Below are positions 43,122-51,034 of a stretch of DNA of 64,000 nt, in pieces. Position 1 is the first letter of the stretch; each line of letters starts with the position of its first letter. A model generated the notes under the pieces. The model had not been told where the DNA came from. It made no database searches and saw nothing but the letters and a program-made list of their open reading frames with translations. Origin of the DNA: Archangium violaceum Cb vi76 (GTDB taxonomy: Bacteria; Myxococcota; Myxococcia; Myxococcales; Myxococcaceae); the NCBI RefSeq assembly GCF_000733295.1, contig NZ_JPMI01000228.1, forward strand, positions 1-64,000, in the 5' to 3' direction. The position numbers were made by a program, and so were the translations under genes.

Positions 43122-43897
43122 GTTGACGCGCAATCTGGTTGATGGGCGCGTGAGCGAACTGGTTGATGGGCATCACGCCGGTGGTGGTGTGCCACCGTGG
43201 GTGATGGGGATGGGTCCGGGGGGGACTCGTGCATTACAGGGGGGGCGGTGTCAGGCGACAGGAAGATTGATGCCCTCGGCGGAAGTAGCTCTGACCCGAC
43301 TCCGCCAGCGGTGAGGCCTCCGGCCTCACGCGGTCGGCCCACCGCTCCGTGAGGACGCTGTCCAGGGGCGCGTAGCGACTCGTGAAAGCGAGCCTGCCCT
43401 GGATGGCGCCGCAGGAGCGGGGCACATGAGGCAGGGCGCCGAGCGACGAGCCCAAGGGGTCAACGTTGGTGACGCAAGGGGGGCCGTTTCTACTCTCGCT
43501 CCACAGGCGGCCGACTCCCCGCCGTGGGGATGAAGGAGTCGCGGCGAAAGGAGCCGAGCTGCGCTCGCGCAGCCCGTCCAGGCCATCGAAGTGGAAGCTG
43601 TCCCGGATGCGCGCGGTAGCGCACCCAGCGGCAGGGTACACCCCTCCCGTCCAGCTTTGCTGTCCAACGCGCAGCCAGGGGCGTGGGCGTGCGGAGGCAA
43701 GCCGGATTCGGGCAGCGTATGCAGGCCGACTCCCCCCAACCGGAATGGGCGGTGTGGAACAAGATGCCGACTCAAGCGCGGCTTTTCCTCGGGACTGGTC
43801 GGCTCTCGTCGTGGGGCAGCTCAGCGCTACGCTCAGCCCTGGCCCCTGGGACAGTGTGTCGCAGAACATTGGGAGGTGTGCGGCCAGCGCGGCGCAG
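43122..43897. other. Gap without a convincing gene, possible transposase debris
   Basis: About 776 bp inside the island. Open frames on both strands have no family features. On the minus strand near 43540-43640 the words DSFHFDGLDGLRERS resemble the HTH linker of IS630-like transposases, but the frame is broken on both sides. I can support only decayed mobile DNA here. Confidence 0.4.
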
Positions 43898-44797
43898 CTA
43901 TTCGTCAGTGGCACGCGGTGCTTCCAACTCGCGTAAGGCGGCTTCCAACCAAGCAATCTGCTGCTGTTGGAGTTCGTCCGGCACCGAATCCTCGCGAATT
44001 GCCGCAAGCGCCTCTTCTAGTCGGCGCCGCTTGGCCGCCGGTGTTTTCAGAGAAGCGGCCTTCTCCAGCGCTGCCGTTACCTCGATAAGCGAGGCCTCAG
44101 CCAGCAATTCCTGTCGAGCCTCTTCCGTTGCGAGCTTATCGAATGCGGCCTTGAGCGCCCCCCTGCGTCCGGCGGGGCCCTTGGCCATCCACATCCGCTC
44201 CACCGCGCCAGAGACCAATTCTGAGTCAGATGGTGGTGGTGGTGAGGCGGCCGGTGCCTGTCCTGGACGGGCGAGTCTCAGCCGGACACCGAAGCTACCA
44301 GTCCCCCGAGCGCCGCGATCCCACCCACCGACAATAACCGCCGAGCAGGTGGCTACCTCCTTGCGCGCTTCGATCTCCTTCAGTAACGGTTGGAAGACCG
44401 GCGCGTCATCTCGTGACAGGTAGCCTACTTGGTGGCTCTCAATGAGCACGACCACGGCGTTCGCGTCGTATCGATTGTGCGGCTCGCGCTTCAATGTGGC
44501 CACCACGTCCACTCGCGCACTCGCATCAGAGCGTCCGCCAGCAATCCGCTCCAATGCGCGCTGATAGTGTGACTCACCCACCACATGGACGGTGCTACCC
44601 CTGGGTAGTAGGACGGTCCTCGTGGTCGACACGAGGGGAGATGCGGTTGGTGCTGTGTCCCTGGTTGGTGCTGTGTCCCTGGTTGGTGCCGTGTCACTGG
44701 TTGCGGTTGGCGCCGTGTCTCCAGACGGTCGGCGCAGCAAGGACACCACTACCATCGCGAGGATCGCGAGACTGGCGAGAACACATAGTCCGACCAT
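43898..44797 (-). CDS. Membrane-anchored HIRAN-like domain protein
   Basis: 299 residues. N-terminal membrane helix (VGLCVLASLAILAMVVVSLL), then a Thr/Ala/Pro repeat of the unit DTAPTR (about 26-50) encoded by an 18-bp DNA repeat. Residues 65-180 are HIRAN-like: VVGESHYQRALERIAG, VVATLKREPHNRYDANAVVV and QVGYLSRDDAPVFQPLL, with the EPxNxYDxNAV and VGYL core of HIRAN domains. A helical C-terminus follows (KLATEEARQELLAEASLIEV). HIRAN domains bind DNA 3' ends in SNF2 proteins; here it stands alone on a membrane anchor. It faces away from the integrase remnant and is probably cargo of the older element. Confidence 0.7.
   Translation of the reverse strand: MVGLCVLASLAILAMVVVSLLRRPSGDTAPTATSDTAPTRDTAPTRDTAPTASPLVSTTRTVLLPRGSTVHVVGESHYQRALERIAGGRSDASARVDVVATLKREPHNRYDANAVVVLIESHQVGYLSRDDAPVFQPLLKEIEARKEVATCSAVIVGGWDRGARGTGSFGVRLRLARPGQAPAASPPPPSDSELVSGAVERMWMAKGPAGRRGALKAAFDKLATEEARQELLAEASLIEVTAALEKAASLKTPAAKRRRLEEALAAIREDSVPDELQQQQIAWLEAALRELEAPRATDE
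44645..44722 (-). repeat. 18-bp tandem repeat inside the HIRAN-like gene
   Basis: Units at 44645, 44663, 44681 and, after a 6-bp partial, 44705. The first two are identical. It encodes six-residue steps of the Thr/Asp/Pro linker. Confidence 0.8.
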
Positions 44798-44888
44798 TCC
44801 GTAAGCTCCTACTCTCGCTCCCTACTGCCATGGTGCGAACTCGTGAGCACTGTAGTGGTTGAGCTCGCTGAGGATCCAGATTCCGTGG

Positions 44889-45204
44889 TGAGCCGCTGCT
44901 CCAAGGCGGGCTGCGGCTTCACACTCTTGCCCTCGCCTAAGCCGCGCACCATCTGCTTCCATGACCTGCGCCACACCACGGCCACGCTGCTCCTCAAGGC
45001 CCGGGTGCCGCTGGCGGTGGTGCAGCGCATCCTCGGCCACTCCTCGCCCACCATCACGGCGGGGGTCTACGGCCACCTGGACGTGGAGGACATGCGCGCG
45101 GGCCTGGAGCAGCTCTGCTTCAATCCGACCGAAGAGCCCCTTGCCGAGGTGCTCCCGCTGGCGGTGGGCGGCCCGCATGGTGGGCCGGTGGTGCGGAGTT
45201 CTGA
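44889..45204 (+). pseudogene. Integrase 3'-half remnant (copy 2)
   Basis: Corresponds to 51950-52260 of the intact integrase at high identity. It keeps CSKAGCGFTL, HDLRHTTATLLLKARVPLAV, GHSS and the nucleophile in VYGHL. The N-terminal 60 percent is missing, and downstream the frame no longer matches the attachment core (its own frame reads WALLDSN over the core). It is the end of an older element that used the same tRNA. Confidence 0.85.
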
Positions 45205-45270
45205 GGAGGGGCGGGATTGCGCTCCCGCGCCTCAGCGGAAAATCCCGAGGCGCGGGGCGGGGGAAGGGGA

Positions 45271-45316
45271 GTGGGCCCTCCTGGATTCGAACCAGGGACC
45301 AATCGGTTATGAGCCG
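45271..45316. other. attL, left copy of the attachment core
   Basis: 46 bases identical to 52332-52377. It represents the tRNA 3' part from the anticodon loop to the discriminator and one base beyond. No 5' half is next to it, so it is not a tRNA gene. Confidence 0.9.
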
Positions 45317-45500
45317 GGAGGGCGCGGGTTGGCAGGGGTTCGCATCCTCTGTCACCGGCTCGCAACCTGCGGAAACGACTGGGGTTTCCAGTGGCGCGGA
45401 GACGGAGCCGGTTGGCACCGTTTCCACCGTTTCGACTCCGCGTGGTGCGCCGGTGGTGCGGACCTTGGTGCGCGCCTTGGTGCGGCCGGTGGGACCCTCG

Positions 45501-45659
45501 ATGCTCACGGTTCGCGAGGTGGCGGAAGAGCTGGCCGTCTGTCGGGCCACGGTCTACGCGCTCCTCGAACGCGGGGAACTGGAGCGGGTGTGGGTCGGGC
45601 GCTCCATCCGCATCCCGGCCGCGTCGCTTGAGGCGCTCCTCGCCCGGGGGCGGCGCTGA
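45501..45659 (+). CDS. Excisionase-type HTH_17 protein at the element left end
   Basis: 52 residues from the ATG at 45501: LTVREVAEELAVCRATVYAL then WVGRSIRIPAASLEALL, the winged HTH of MerR/Xis-like HTH_17 proteins. The frame is open upstream through the attachment core, which itself offers an in-frame ATG at 45309 (a 116-residue version). Across a closed circle the same frame is the continuation of the integrase gene (see findings). It probably acts in excision or regulation. No strong ribosome-binding site at 45501. Confidence 0.75.
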   Translation: MLTVREVAEELAVCRATVYALLERGELERVWVGRSIRIPAASLEALLARGRR

Positions 45660-45672
45660 GGTTCGGCCGGTG

Positions 45673-45708
45673 GTTCCCGGTTCCCGCCCCTATAGGGGGA
45701 ACCGGAAC
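45673..45708. repeat. GGTTCC-rich imperfect palindrome
   Basis: Arms with GTTCC and GGTTCCC face GGGGAACC and GGAAC around CCCCTATAGGGG. More GGTTCC/GGAACC words follow to 45755. The gap 45660-45928 has no gene. Similar words cluster at 49526-49600 in the ATPase gene. A replication or protein-binding site is possible. Confidence 0.5.
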
Positions 45709-45928
45709 TGCCTGAGCACCTCGCCGCATGGCACTGGAGCCGGAACGGTTCCGGATGTGATGCCGGGCGGCCTCTATGACCTCTGGCTGCCCTGTGGTGC
45801 CACGGTCCAGGGAATGGCGTGGGGGTGTGGCTGCCCATCACTCCTGGCGCATCCCTGGCCCCTGGAGCAGAGCCCGATGGAGCATCCCGGCGCGCTCTAT
45901 CGGTCCACTTCCGCGTGCCTAGTGGGGC

Positions 45929-46333
45929 CTAGGCGCGGTTCCACTCGGTAAGCAGCACGTCTTCATCTACTCGGGCTTCGTGCTCCCCAACCGCGTTGTG
46001 CGAACCCCAGAGAACAGCCGGATTCACCTCCCGTCGAATCACCGCCTGCAACAAGTCCAGGCGTGCCCCAACGAGAGCCAGCACGGATGAAACGCCATGG
46101 GGCGAGTCCGCCTTCATGTCTTCATCCATGAAGCCGTGAGCCTCCATGGTCGCTGCGATCTGAGCGCACCGGACAGATAGCCCGATGACGGACAGTTCCC
46201 TGTTGAGGCTGACCACCTTGGGCCCGGTCTCCTCGGGTTCCTCGGGAACGTTCTCTTCGGATTCCTCGGGGGGCTTGCTCTCCTCGGGGGCGTTGGTCTC
46301 TTCCGGGGCCTTTTTCTTCCTACGAGTGGGCAT
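45929..46333 (-). CDS. Element-encoded hypothetical protein
   Basis: 134 residues. Lys-rich start (MPTRRKKK), a Glu/Pro repeat region to about 38 (EESKPPEESEENVPEEPEE) and a soluble helical domain (RELSVIGLSVRCAQIAATME; LALVGARLDLLQAVIRREVN). No family recognised. Divergent from the XRE regulator with a 129-bp region of operator-like repeats between, so likely under its control. Confidence 0.65.
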   Translation of the reverse strand: MPTRRKKKAPEETNAPEESKPPEESEENVPEEPEETGPKVVSLNRELSVIGLSVRCAQIAATMEAHGFMDEDMKADSPHGVSSVLALVGARLDLLQAVIRREVNPAVLWGSHNAVGEHEARVDEDVLLTEWNRA

Positions 46334-46379
46334 GCGGGCCGTCCTTTCCTGGGTAAGGGCCTACTCCCATGGTAGCCCA

Positions 46380-46436
46380 TGAGCTACGTAGCTCAAGAAC
46401 TACATGAGTCACGTAGTTCATAAACTGTGTAGCTCA
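46380..46436. promoter_or_regulatory. Three operator-like repeats between divergent genes
   Basis: TGAGCTACGTAGCTCA at 46380-46395 is a perfect 16-bp palindrome. 46405-46420 matches it at 13 of 16 and 46421-46436 at 12 of 16. A second inverted pair, GAACTAC (46397) and GTAGTTC (46413), overlaps. The layout suits repressor binding by the XRE protein starting at 46463. Confidence 0.7.
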
Positions 46437-46462
46437 AGAGCAGCACTGGGTAAGCCGACCCC

Positions 46463-46762
46463 GTGCCCACAGCAGGGAAGACGCCCCACAAACGAGGACG
46501 TTCGGAGGTCTGGACCCGAGGCCCGACAGCCCGTGCCATCAAGCGGGAGCTGCGGCGCATCGGGCAACGGCTCCGGGAGCTTCGGCTAGAGCGCGGACTC
46601 ACGCAGGAGCAGGCCGCCGAAGCAATCGGGGTCCACCCGAAGCACATGATCAAGATGGAACAGGGCGGCGCGAACTTCACCATCGCCACCCTGGTTGCCG
46701 CGTCCGTGGCCTACAAGGTCCCCCTACGCGAGCTGTTCCCCGAGGAAGAAGAGGGGACTTGA
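46463..46762 (+). CDS. XRE-family regulator (putative element repressor)
   Basis: 99 residues, GTG start. A basic N-terminus of 30 residues leads to a Cro/CI-type HTH: IGQRLRELRLERGLTQEQAA, EAIGVHPKHMIKMEQGGANF, TIATLVAASVAYKVPLRELF. It ends acidic (PEEEEGT). No cleavage or dimer domain beyond the HTH. Position next to three operator-like repeats suggests self-regulation and control of the divergent gene. Confidence 0.82.
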   Translation: MPTAGKTPHKRGRSEVWTRGPTARAIKRELRRIGQRLRELRLERGLTQEQAAEAIGVHPKHMIKMEQGGANFTIATLVAASVAYKVPLRELFPEEEEGT

Positions 46763-46881
46763 GCTAGCGGGACAACTTGCGGAACCCGGGGGCACCGGAG
46801 GGGGAGCCGCCAAAGACCACTCACGGGGCGCCTGGAGGCTCTGGAGGGCATCGCTAGGGCTCGGCAGGACCGGGAAAATCG

Positions 46882-47787
46882 TCACCCCTTAGAATTCGAC
46901 CCCCCCGGCTCCGAGCGCATCAGCCACGACAGCCAACGCCGCATCCCCACAAGCAGGGCAAGAGGCGTTAGCCAAAGTGGGGATGTCAGCACGAACCAGA
47001 GCCGCGTCTCCTGTGAGGCCGCTTTGGTGCTCCTCCCCTCCCACGTTCTGGAGGAAAGGAGGTAGCTCTCACTCCTCGATGTTGAGACCAGTTCCAAGCC
47101 GCATTCCTTGAGGGATTTCGTAGCGGCCAAACAGGAGAGATCCCCTTCTACGGCAAGGTAGTCGTGGAGGTTGACCAACAAGACACCGAAGGCAATACAC
47201 CCACACACCACGGCCAGACCCCAAAATGCGGTCAGGTAGAGCTTGTGGAGCACTCTCCGCTGTGGCCGCGAATCACCTCGCGATGCCGCCATTCGATAGG
47301 GCACCGGCTCAGCCTCTTGATACGGCTCCGGTTTAGTACGCCGAGACAGGACGCGGGTAGCCTCCGGCTCAGCCTCTTGATACGGCTCCGGTTTAGTACG
47401 CCGAGACAGGACGCGGGTAGCCTCCGGCTCAGCCTCTTGATACGGCTCCGGTTTAGTACGCCGAGACAGGACGCGGGTAGCCTCCGGCTCAGCCTCTTGA
47501 TACGGCTCCGGTTCAGTGAGCCGGTGCCGCACAGGGGAGGGCTTCGGTTCCGTGAGTTGATGCCGGATAGCTCGCCACGCTCCCACGAGAGTCCCCGCCA
47601 GCAGGGTGACAGCAAAGAGGTCGGGGTCCAGACGGTCAGCACCTAGTATGCCCAGAGTAAATGCCGCACTCGTCCCTATGACTACGGGCAGAAGTGGGCG
47701 CTTGATGAACATTCCGACGATGAGCGTCAGGACGGTCACCGCAATGGTGGAGCCCAGAAAAGCGCCGAAGAGATAGGCAGGGTTCAT
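46882..47787 (-). CDS. Membrane protein with tandem 20-residue repeats
   Basis: 301 residues from the ATG at 47787. Two or three N-terminal helices (YLFGAFLGSTIAVTVLTLIV; AFTLGILGADRLDPDLFAVT). Then a cytoplasm- or periplasm-facing charged region made of a 20-residue unit (TKPEPYQEAEPEATRVLSRR) repeated three and a half times, one more helix (AFWGLAVVCGCIAFGVLLVN), a loop with two Cys and a last helix. No family. Repeat identity at DNA level implies recent expansion. Cargo of the element; role unknown. Confidence 0.65.
   Translation of the reverse strand: MNPAYLFGAFLGSTIAVTVLTLIVGMFIKRPLLPVVIGTSAAFTLGILGADRLDPDLFAVTLLAGTLVGAWRAIRHQLTEPKPSPVRHRLTEPEPYQEAEPEATRVLSRRTKPEPYQEAEPEATRVLSRRTKPEPYQEAEPEATRVLSRRTKPEPYQEAEPVPYRMAASRGDSRPQRRVLHKLYLTAFWGLAVVCGCIAFGVLLVNLHDYLAVEGDLSCLAATKSLKECGLELVSTSRSESYLLSSRTWEGRSTKAASQETRLWFVLTSPLWLTPLALLVGMRRWLSWLMRSEPGGSNSKG
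47304..47513. repeat. 60-bp tandem repeat, 3.5 copies
   Basis: Units start at 47304, 47364, 47424 and partly 47484, essentially identical. 60 is a multiple of three, so the reading frame is kept. Not CRISPR: no spacers. Confidence 0.95.
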
Positions 47788-48187
47788 AGTGGGGTCGGAA
47801 TGAGCCTTGAGTCTCTGAGTGCGCCATGCATGGGTCAAGGCTGAGGCTGAACCAGAGTCACACAGCAGTACCCCCACAGCATCCCGCTCGGCTTCCGTGT
47901 GCGACACCCGGGCAGCCAAGTAGAGCACCGGGCCCCTCGGTTGCGGAGGCCCTTGGAGCTTGCTCGGCGGCTGTCAGGCGACAGGTGCAAACGGACCCCA
48001 GGCCCCTGGGTCTCGTCCTTACCCGTTGATCGTGTGGGCGGGTTCGCTACCTACCTGCTCCAGCGCTCAACCCCCGGCGGCCTGTCGCGGTAAAAGAGCG
48101 TCGTGCGGGCACGGTCGGCCAACCGGCCACGGTCCCCAGCCGTGGCAGCCCGCGCTTTTCGAGCCTGGGGAGCGCGCTGGGGGCGCC
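47788..48187. other. 400-bp gap without a clear gene
   Basis: It holds an imperfect hairpin (47994-48012, GACCCCAGG with CCTGGGTC) and the upstream regions of two divergent genes. Open frames here are short and unlike proteins. Nothing else recognised. Confidence 0.4.
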
Positions 48188-48814
48188 ATGGCATCAGAAC
48201 CGAAGTGGGACAAGTGGCGGCGCATGGACTGTGCGCCCCTCTACCAGTTGGTCGCGTTGCTCATCCGTCTCGATCCGGAATCCATAGGATTCGAGGACGT
48301 GGATCATTCCTGGGGAGAGAAACGTTTCCGAATCAGGGATGAGCGTTTCAGGGTTGAGCGTTTCCTTGACTACCTGGAGATGGCGGAAGCGAGCGTGAGC
48401 GCAGGAGCACTCGCATGCCGTGTTACCAACCTGTTCCATCGAGCGGGCATGGATGAGGTCCTCATGTCGGAGTTCTTGAGCTGGGCCCGGTCGAAAGAAC
48501 TCCCAATTCCCCCTGAATTGGAGCCCCCGGGACGGACAGAACCAGCATCTACCGGCCCAGCGGTCTCTTCAGGACCAGCCTCTACCGGCGCGGCGGCCTC
48601 CTCGCAGATCAAGGGCATCAAGGAGTTCATGAAGTTTTGCGAGGATCGCGGGCTCGAATTCGGCTCGGATCGCGCAGCGCGCGCATTCATCGAGAAAGCC
48701 GGGATCGAACCCATCGACGGGCACGCGAAGAAGGGGCGACGCATCTACGACGCTGCGGCGGTTGAGCCCAAGGTCCTAGCCGAAAGCGAGCGGCGGAAGA
48801 ACTGGCCCAAGTAG
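48188..48814 (+). CDS. Element-encoded protein with N-terminal mobile-element domain
   Basis: 208 residues from the ATG at 48188. The start (WRRMDCAPLYQLVALLIRLD followed by PESIGFED) resembles a domain common in hypothetical proteins of proteobacterial integrative elements, where W...L.Q.VALS..IdP is conserved; I know no function for it. A Pro/Ser/Thr/Ala linker (118-140) and a C-terminal basic helical part (QIKGIKEFMKFCEDRGLEFG; HAKKGRRIYDAA) follow, possibly DNA-binding. It precedes the operon by about 160 bp. Confidence 0.65.
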   Translation: MASEPKWDKWRRMDCAPLYQLVALLIRLDPESIGFEDVDHSWGEKRFRIRDERFRVERFLDYLEMAEASVSAGALACRVTNLFHRAGMDEVLMSEFLSWARSKELPIPPELEPPGRTEPASTGPAVSSGPASTGAAASSQIKGIKEFMKFCEDRGLEFGSDRAARAFIEKAGIEPIDGHAKKGRRIYDAAAVEPKVLAESERRKNWPK

Positions 48815-48971
48815 CCTCCGATCCGCCTCCGGTCGTCCTCCGATGGCCCTCCGTGTGGCCACCGTAGATTCCACCTCGACTAGAGACGCTCCGGAATTTC
48901 GCAGGTTGGCCGCCTCCTTCCAGGCTCCGATCAAGCTCCTACCTCCGTTCTCGTCGGAGCCACCTGGGCGG

Positions 48972-49223
48972 ATGCACGTTGAGCGCATGCTCATCTGCAT
49001 TCGCAAACGGACTGTTCCCGGGCTCGGAGAGCGCCTCGTATCGCTCCGCAAGAGTCGTGGTCTCTCTCAACAGGTGCTCGCAACGAGGGCGGGCATCTCC
49101 ATTCCCCGGCTTCGCGATGCGGAGCGCTTTGGCGCGGCTACCACGGAGACGCTCAACCTCCTCGCCCACGCGCTGGCGACGGACGTGGACACGCTCCTCG
49201 GGCGGAAGGAGGGGACGCGATGA
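48972..49223 (+). CDS. XRE-family HTH protein, first gene of the element operon
   Basis: 83 residues from the ATG at 48972; 48987 and 48843 are alternatives and the ribosome-binding site does not decide. HTH: LGERLVSLRKSRGLSQQVLA, TRAGISIPRLRDAERFGAAT, TETLNLLAHALATDVDTLL. Its stop overlaps the next start (ATGA). Probably controls the ATPase-integrase operon. Confidence 0.78.
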   Translation: MHVERMLICIRKRTVPGLGERLVSLRKSRGLSQQVLATRAGISIPRLRDAERFGAATTETLNLLAHALATDVDTLLGRKEGTR

Positions 49224-49495
49224 GCGCACCGGCTCCGAGGCCCTTGGCGCCTCCGCTCGAAGCAACCCCAACCGCGTCCCGGTTGCCGCTCCGACTGCGT
49301 ATCGGCCTCTGGCGGCTCCAGCGGCTCACCGAGGCGCTTGAGCTGGCCCTGGCAGAGGCCCGCGTCGAGGCGGGGCTCCCCGGGAGGTTGGGTAACCCCG
49401 AGATGCACGGTGAACTCGAGCGGGCACAGTTCGCGCTGCTCCGCCTGAGCAATTACATCCTGCACCACGTTGGCTACTGGGGGGATGAGGCATGA
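49220..49495 (+). CDS. Small element protein
   Basis: 91 residues, coupled on both sides by ATGA overlaps. A Pro-rich N-terminus and a helical rest (GLWRLQRLTEALELALAEAR; ELERAQFALLRLSNYILHHV). No family. Likely an accessory to the following ATPase. Confidence 0.68.
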   Translation: MSAPAPRPLAPPLEATPTASRLPLRLRIGLWRLQRLTEALELALAEARVEAGLPGRLGNPEMHGELERAQFALLRLSNYILHHVGYWGDEA

Positions 49496-50538
49496 AGCCC
49501 AAAGGCACGCCCGGCCCGCGCGGAGCAGTTCCGGTTCCGCCCGTAGACCCCAGAACCGGGAACCAGTTCCCGGAACCATCCGGAACCGGCGGAACCAGTT
49601 GCCCCCTCTTCGAGCCCCTCGCGGCCTTCCTCGAACGCACCAGGGACCTGCCGCCCCTCTCCTGGCTGATCGAGGGGGTGGTGCCCGACTCTGGCAACCT
49701 CCTCATCGTTGCCGCGCCGGGCGCGGGTAAGACGTTCCTCGCGCTCGTCATCGCCAAGACGGCGGCAGCGGCAGGACGGCCCTCCTTGCTGGTGCTGGAG
49801 GAAGGACGACCGCGCAGCATGTTCGACCGCTTCACCGCTCTCGCCTTCCCCCCGGATGCCCCCGTGCTCATCGCTCACCGCAAAGGCGTGCGACTCGATG
49901 ACGAGGCGATCCGCGCGAAGATGGCCGAGTTCCTGCGCGCCCACGATGCGCCCGTTGTGGTCTTCGACCCGTTCTCCTCGCTGTTCCTCGGGAACGAGAA
50001 CGACACCGAAGCCGTGAACCAGGCGAAGGAACACGTTCAGCGGCTCGCCACCGTCAACCCTCGGGCGCTCGTCGTGCTCTTGCACCACACCTCGAAGGCG
50101 GGCGAACGCGGAGAGGGCCCACCCATCTACGCGGCAAGGGGAAGCACGGTGCTACCGGGGTGGGCGGATATGCAGGTGAACCTCTCCAGGGAGGACACGC
50201 CACGCAACTCGGGGCTTGTCGCCTTCGTTGCGCAGGTGGCGAAGGGTCGAGATGGGGAGACGGCGCAGCGCTTCCGCTTCACGCTCTCTCTCGGCAAGGG
50301 CACGGTGATGGTTGAAGACGTGAGCGCGGCAGTCGCGCAGGACAAGGCGCAACAGGTGCGGGAGGTGCTCGCATCCGCGACTGCCCCTCTCAACAAGTCG
50401 CGGCTGGCCGAGTCGGTGGGTGGGAGGAAGCAAGATGCTCTCCGCGCCATCGACGCGATGGAAGCGCGGGGCGAACTCAAGAGGGAAGGGGGCGGATACA
50501 TCCTGGCCCCGGACACGGCCAAGGAGCGCGAGTCATGA
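49492..50538 (+). CDS. RepA/RadA-like AAA_25 ATPase
   Basis: 348 residues. Walker A VAAPGAGKT at 73-81, Walker B VVVFDPFSSLF near 156-166, then LVVLLHHTSKAGERGEG, with the sensor/glutamine-switch position of hexameric RecA-fold helicases. The C-terminal 70 residues form a winged helix (PLNKSRLAESVGGRKQDALR, then ALDAMEARG-like and GGYILA). Such ATPases are replicative helicases of plasmids and phages (RepA) or AAA_25 relatives. The N-terminal coding DNA (49526-49600) is packed with GGTTCC/GGAACC words. Suggests that the element can replicate once excised. Confidence 0.83.
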   Translation: MKPKGTPGPRGAVPVPPVDPRTGNQFPEPSGTGGTSCPLFEPLAAFLERTRDLPPLSWLIEGVVPDSGNLLIVAAPGAGKTFLALVIAKTAAAAGRPSLLVLEEGRPRSMFDRFTALAFPPDAPVLIAHRKGVRLDDEAIRAKMAEFLRAHDAPVVVFDPFSSLFLGNENDTEAVNQAKEHVQRLATVNPRALVVLLHHTSKAGERGEGPPIYAARGSTVLPGWADMQVNLSREDTPRNSGLVAFVAQVAKGRDGETAQRFRFTLSLGKGTVMVEDVSAAVAQDKAQQVREVLASATAPLNKSRLAESVGGRKQDALRAIDAMEARGELKREGGGYILAPDTAKERES

Positions 50539-50744
50539 GCAGCAACCCCGAACCGCTCTGGAAGGTGCAGGACGTGGCCCGCTTCCTCTCGATGTCCACC
50601 TCTTGGGTCTACAAGGAGGCCGAGGCGGGGCGGCTCCCCTGCGTGCGCATCGGCGCGGCGCTCCGGTTCCGGCCCGAGGAGATCCGCGCGTTCCTTGAGC
50701 GCCAGCGCGCCCCCCGTGGGGCCGTCATCCCGTTGCACCGATAG
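50535..50744 (+). CDS. Excisionase-family HTH_17 protein
   Basis: 69 residues, ATGA overlap with the ATPase. EPLWKVQDVARFLSMSTSWV, YKEAEAGRLPCVRIGAALRF and PEEIRAFLERQR form the winged HTH of Xis/AlpA-like proteins. It differs from the left-end HTH, so the element has two. Probably the directionality factor for the integrase. Confidence 0.82.
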   Translation: MSSNPEPLWKVQDVARFLSMSTSWVYKEAEAGRLPCVRIGAALRFRPEEIRAFLERQRAPRGAVIPLHR

Positions 50745-50756
50745 GAGGTTGAGTGC

Positions 50757-51032
50757 ATGATCCCCACCGTGGATACAACCCGCCGTTCACGCTCCAAGCG
50801 CAGCACTCCCGCTCCCGATGCTCTCACCCTGGCCGAACTCCGGAGGCTTCGCGGCCTCACGCAGGTTGAGGCGGCAGCCGGGGCGGGAATGGACCAATCC
50901 GAGCTGTCCAAGGCAGAGCGCCGGGCAGACCACCGGCTCTCCACGCTCCGGCGCTACGTCGAAGCGCTCGGGGGTGAGTTGGAAGTGTTCGCCCGCTTTG
51001 GCTCGAAGCGGGTTCGTCTCAAGGAGGTTTGA
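50757..51032 (+). CDS. XRE-family HTH protein next to the integrase
   Basis: 91 residues. A basic N-terminus (TRRSRSKRSTPAPDALTLAE), HTH LRRLRGLTQVEAAAGAGMDQ, SELSKAERRADHRLSTLRRY, then VEALGGELEVFARFGSKRV, the HigA/antitoxin-like style in which the last strand is used for dimerisation. No toxin gene adjoins. It ends 2 bp before the integrase GTG. Could regulate integration. Confidence 0.8.
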   Translation: MIPTVDTTRRSRSKRSTPAPDALTLAELRRLRGLTQVEAAAGAGMDQSELSKAERRADHRLSTLRRYVEALGGELEVFARFGSKRVRLKEV

Positions 51033-51034
51033 CC

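Noticed and set aside
43234-44007. 257-residue minus-strand frame as a real gene
   Set aside because: It overlaps the HIRAN-like gene end, has no family features and only a weak HTH-like phrase of possible transposase origin.
45271-45316. Second tRNA gene at attL
   Set aside because: Only the 3' part of the tRNA is present; there is no D-arm or 5' acceptor strand beside it.
45330-45360. T-arm-like sequence near the left end as another tRNA attachment site
   Set aside because: A stem with a TTCGCAT loop can be drawn, but no full tRNA half matches, and two copies keep coding sense instead.
44822-45550. 242-residue minus-strand frame over the integrase remnant
   Set aside because: It runs antisense through integrase and tRNA sequence; the sense strand has recognisable integrase motifs.
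47304-47513. Regular 60-bp repeats resembling a CRISPR array
   Set aside because: The units are contiguous, without unique spacers, and stay in frame within a protein gene; no cas genes are present.
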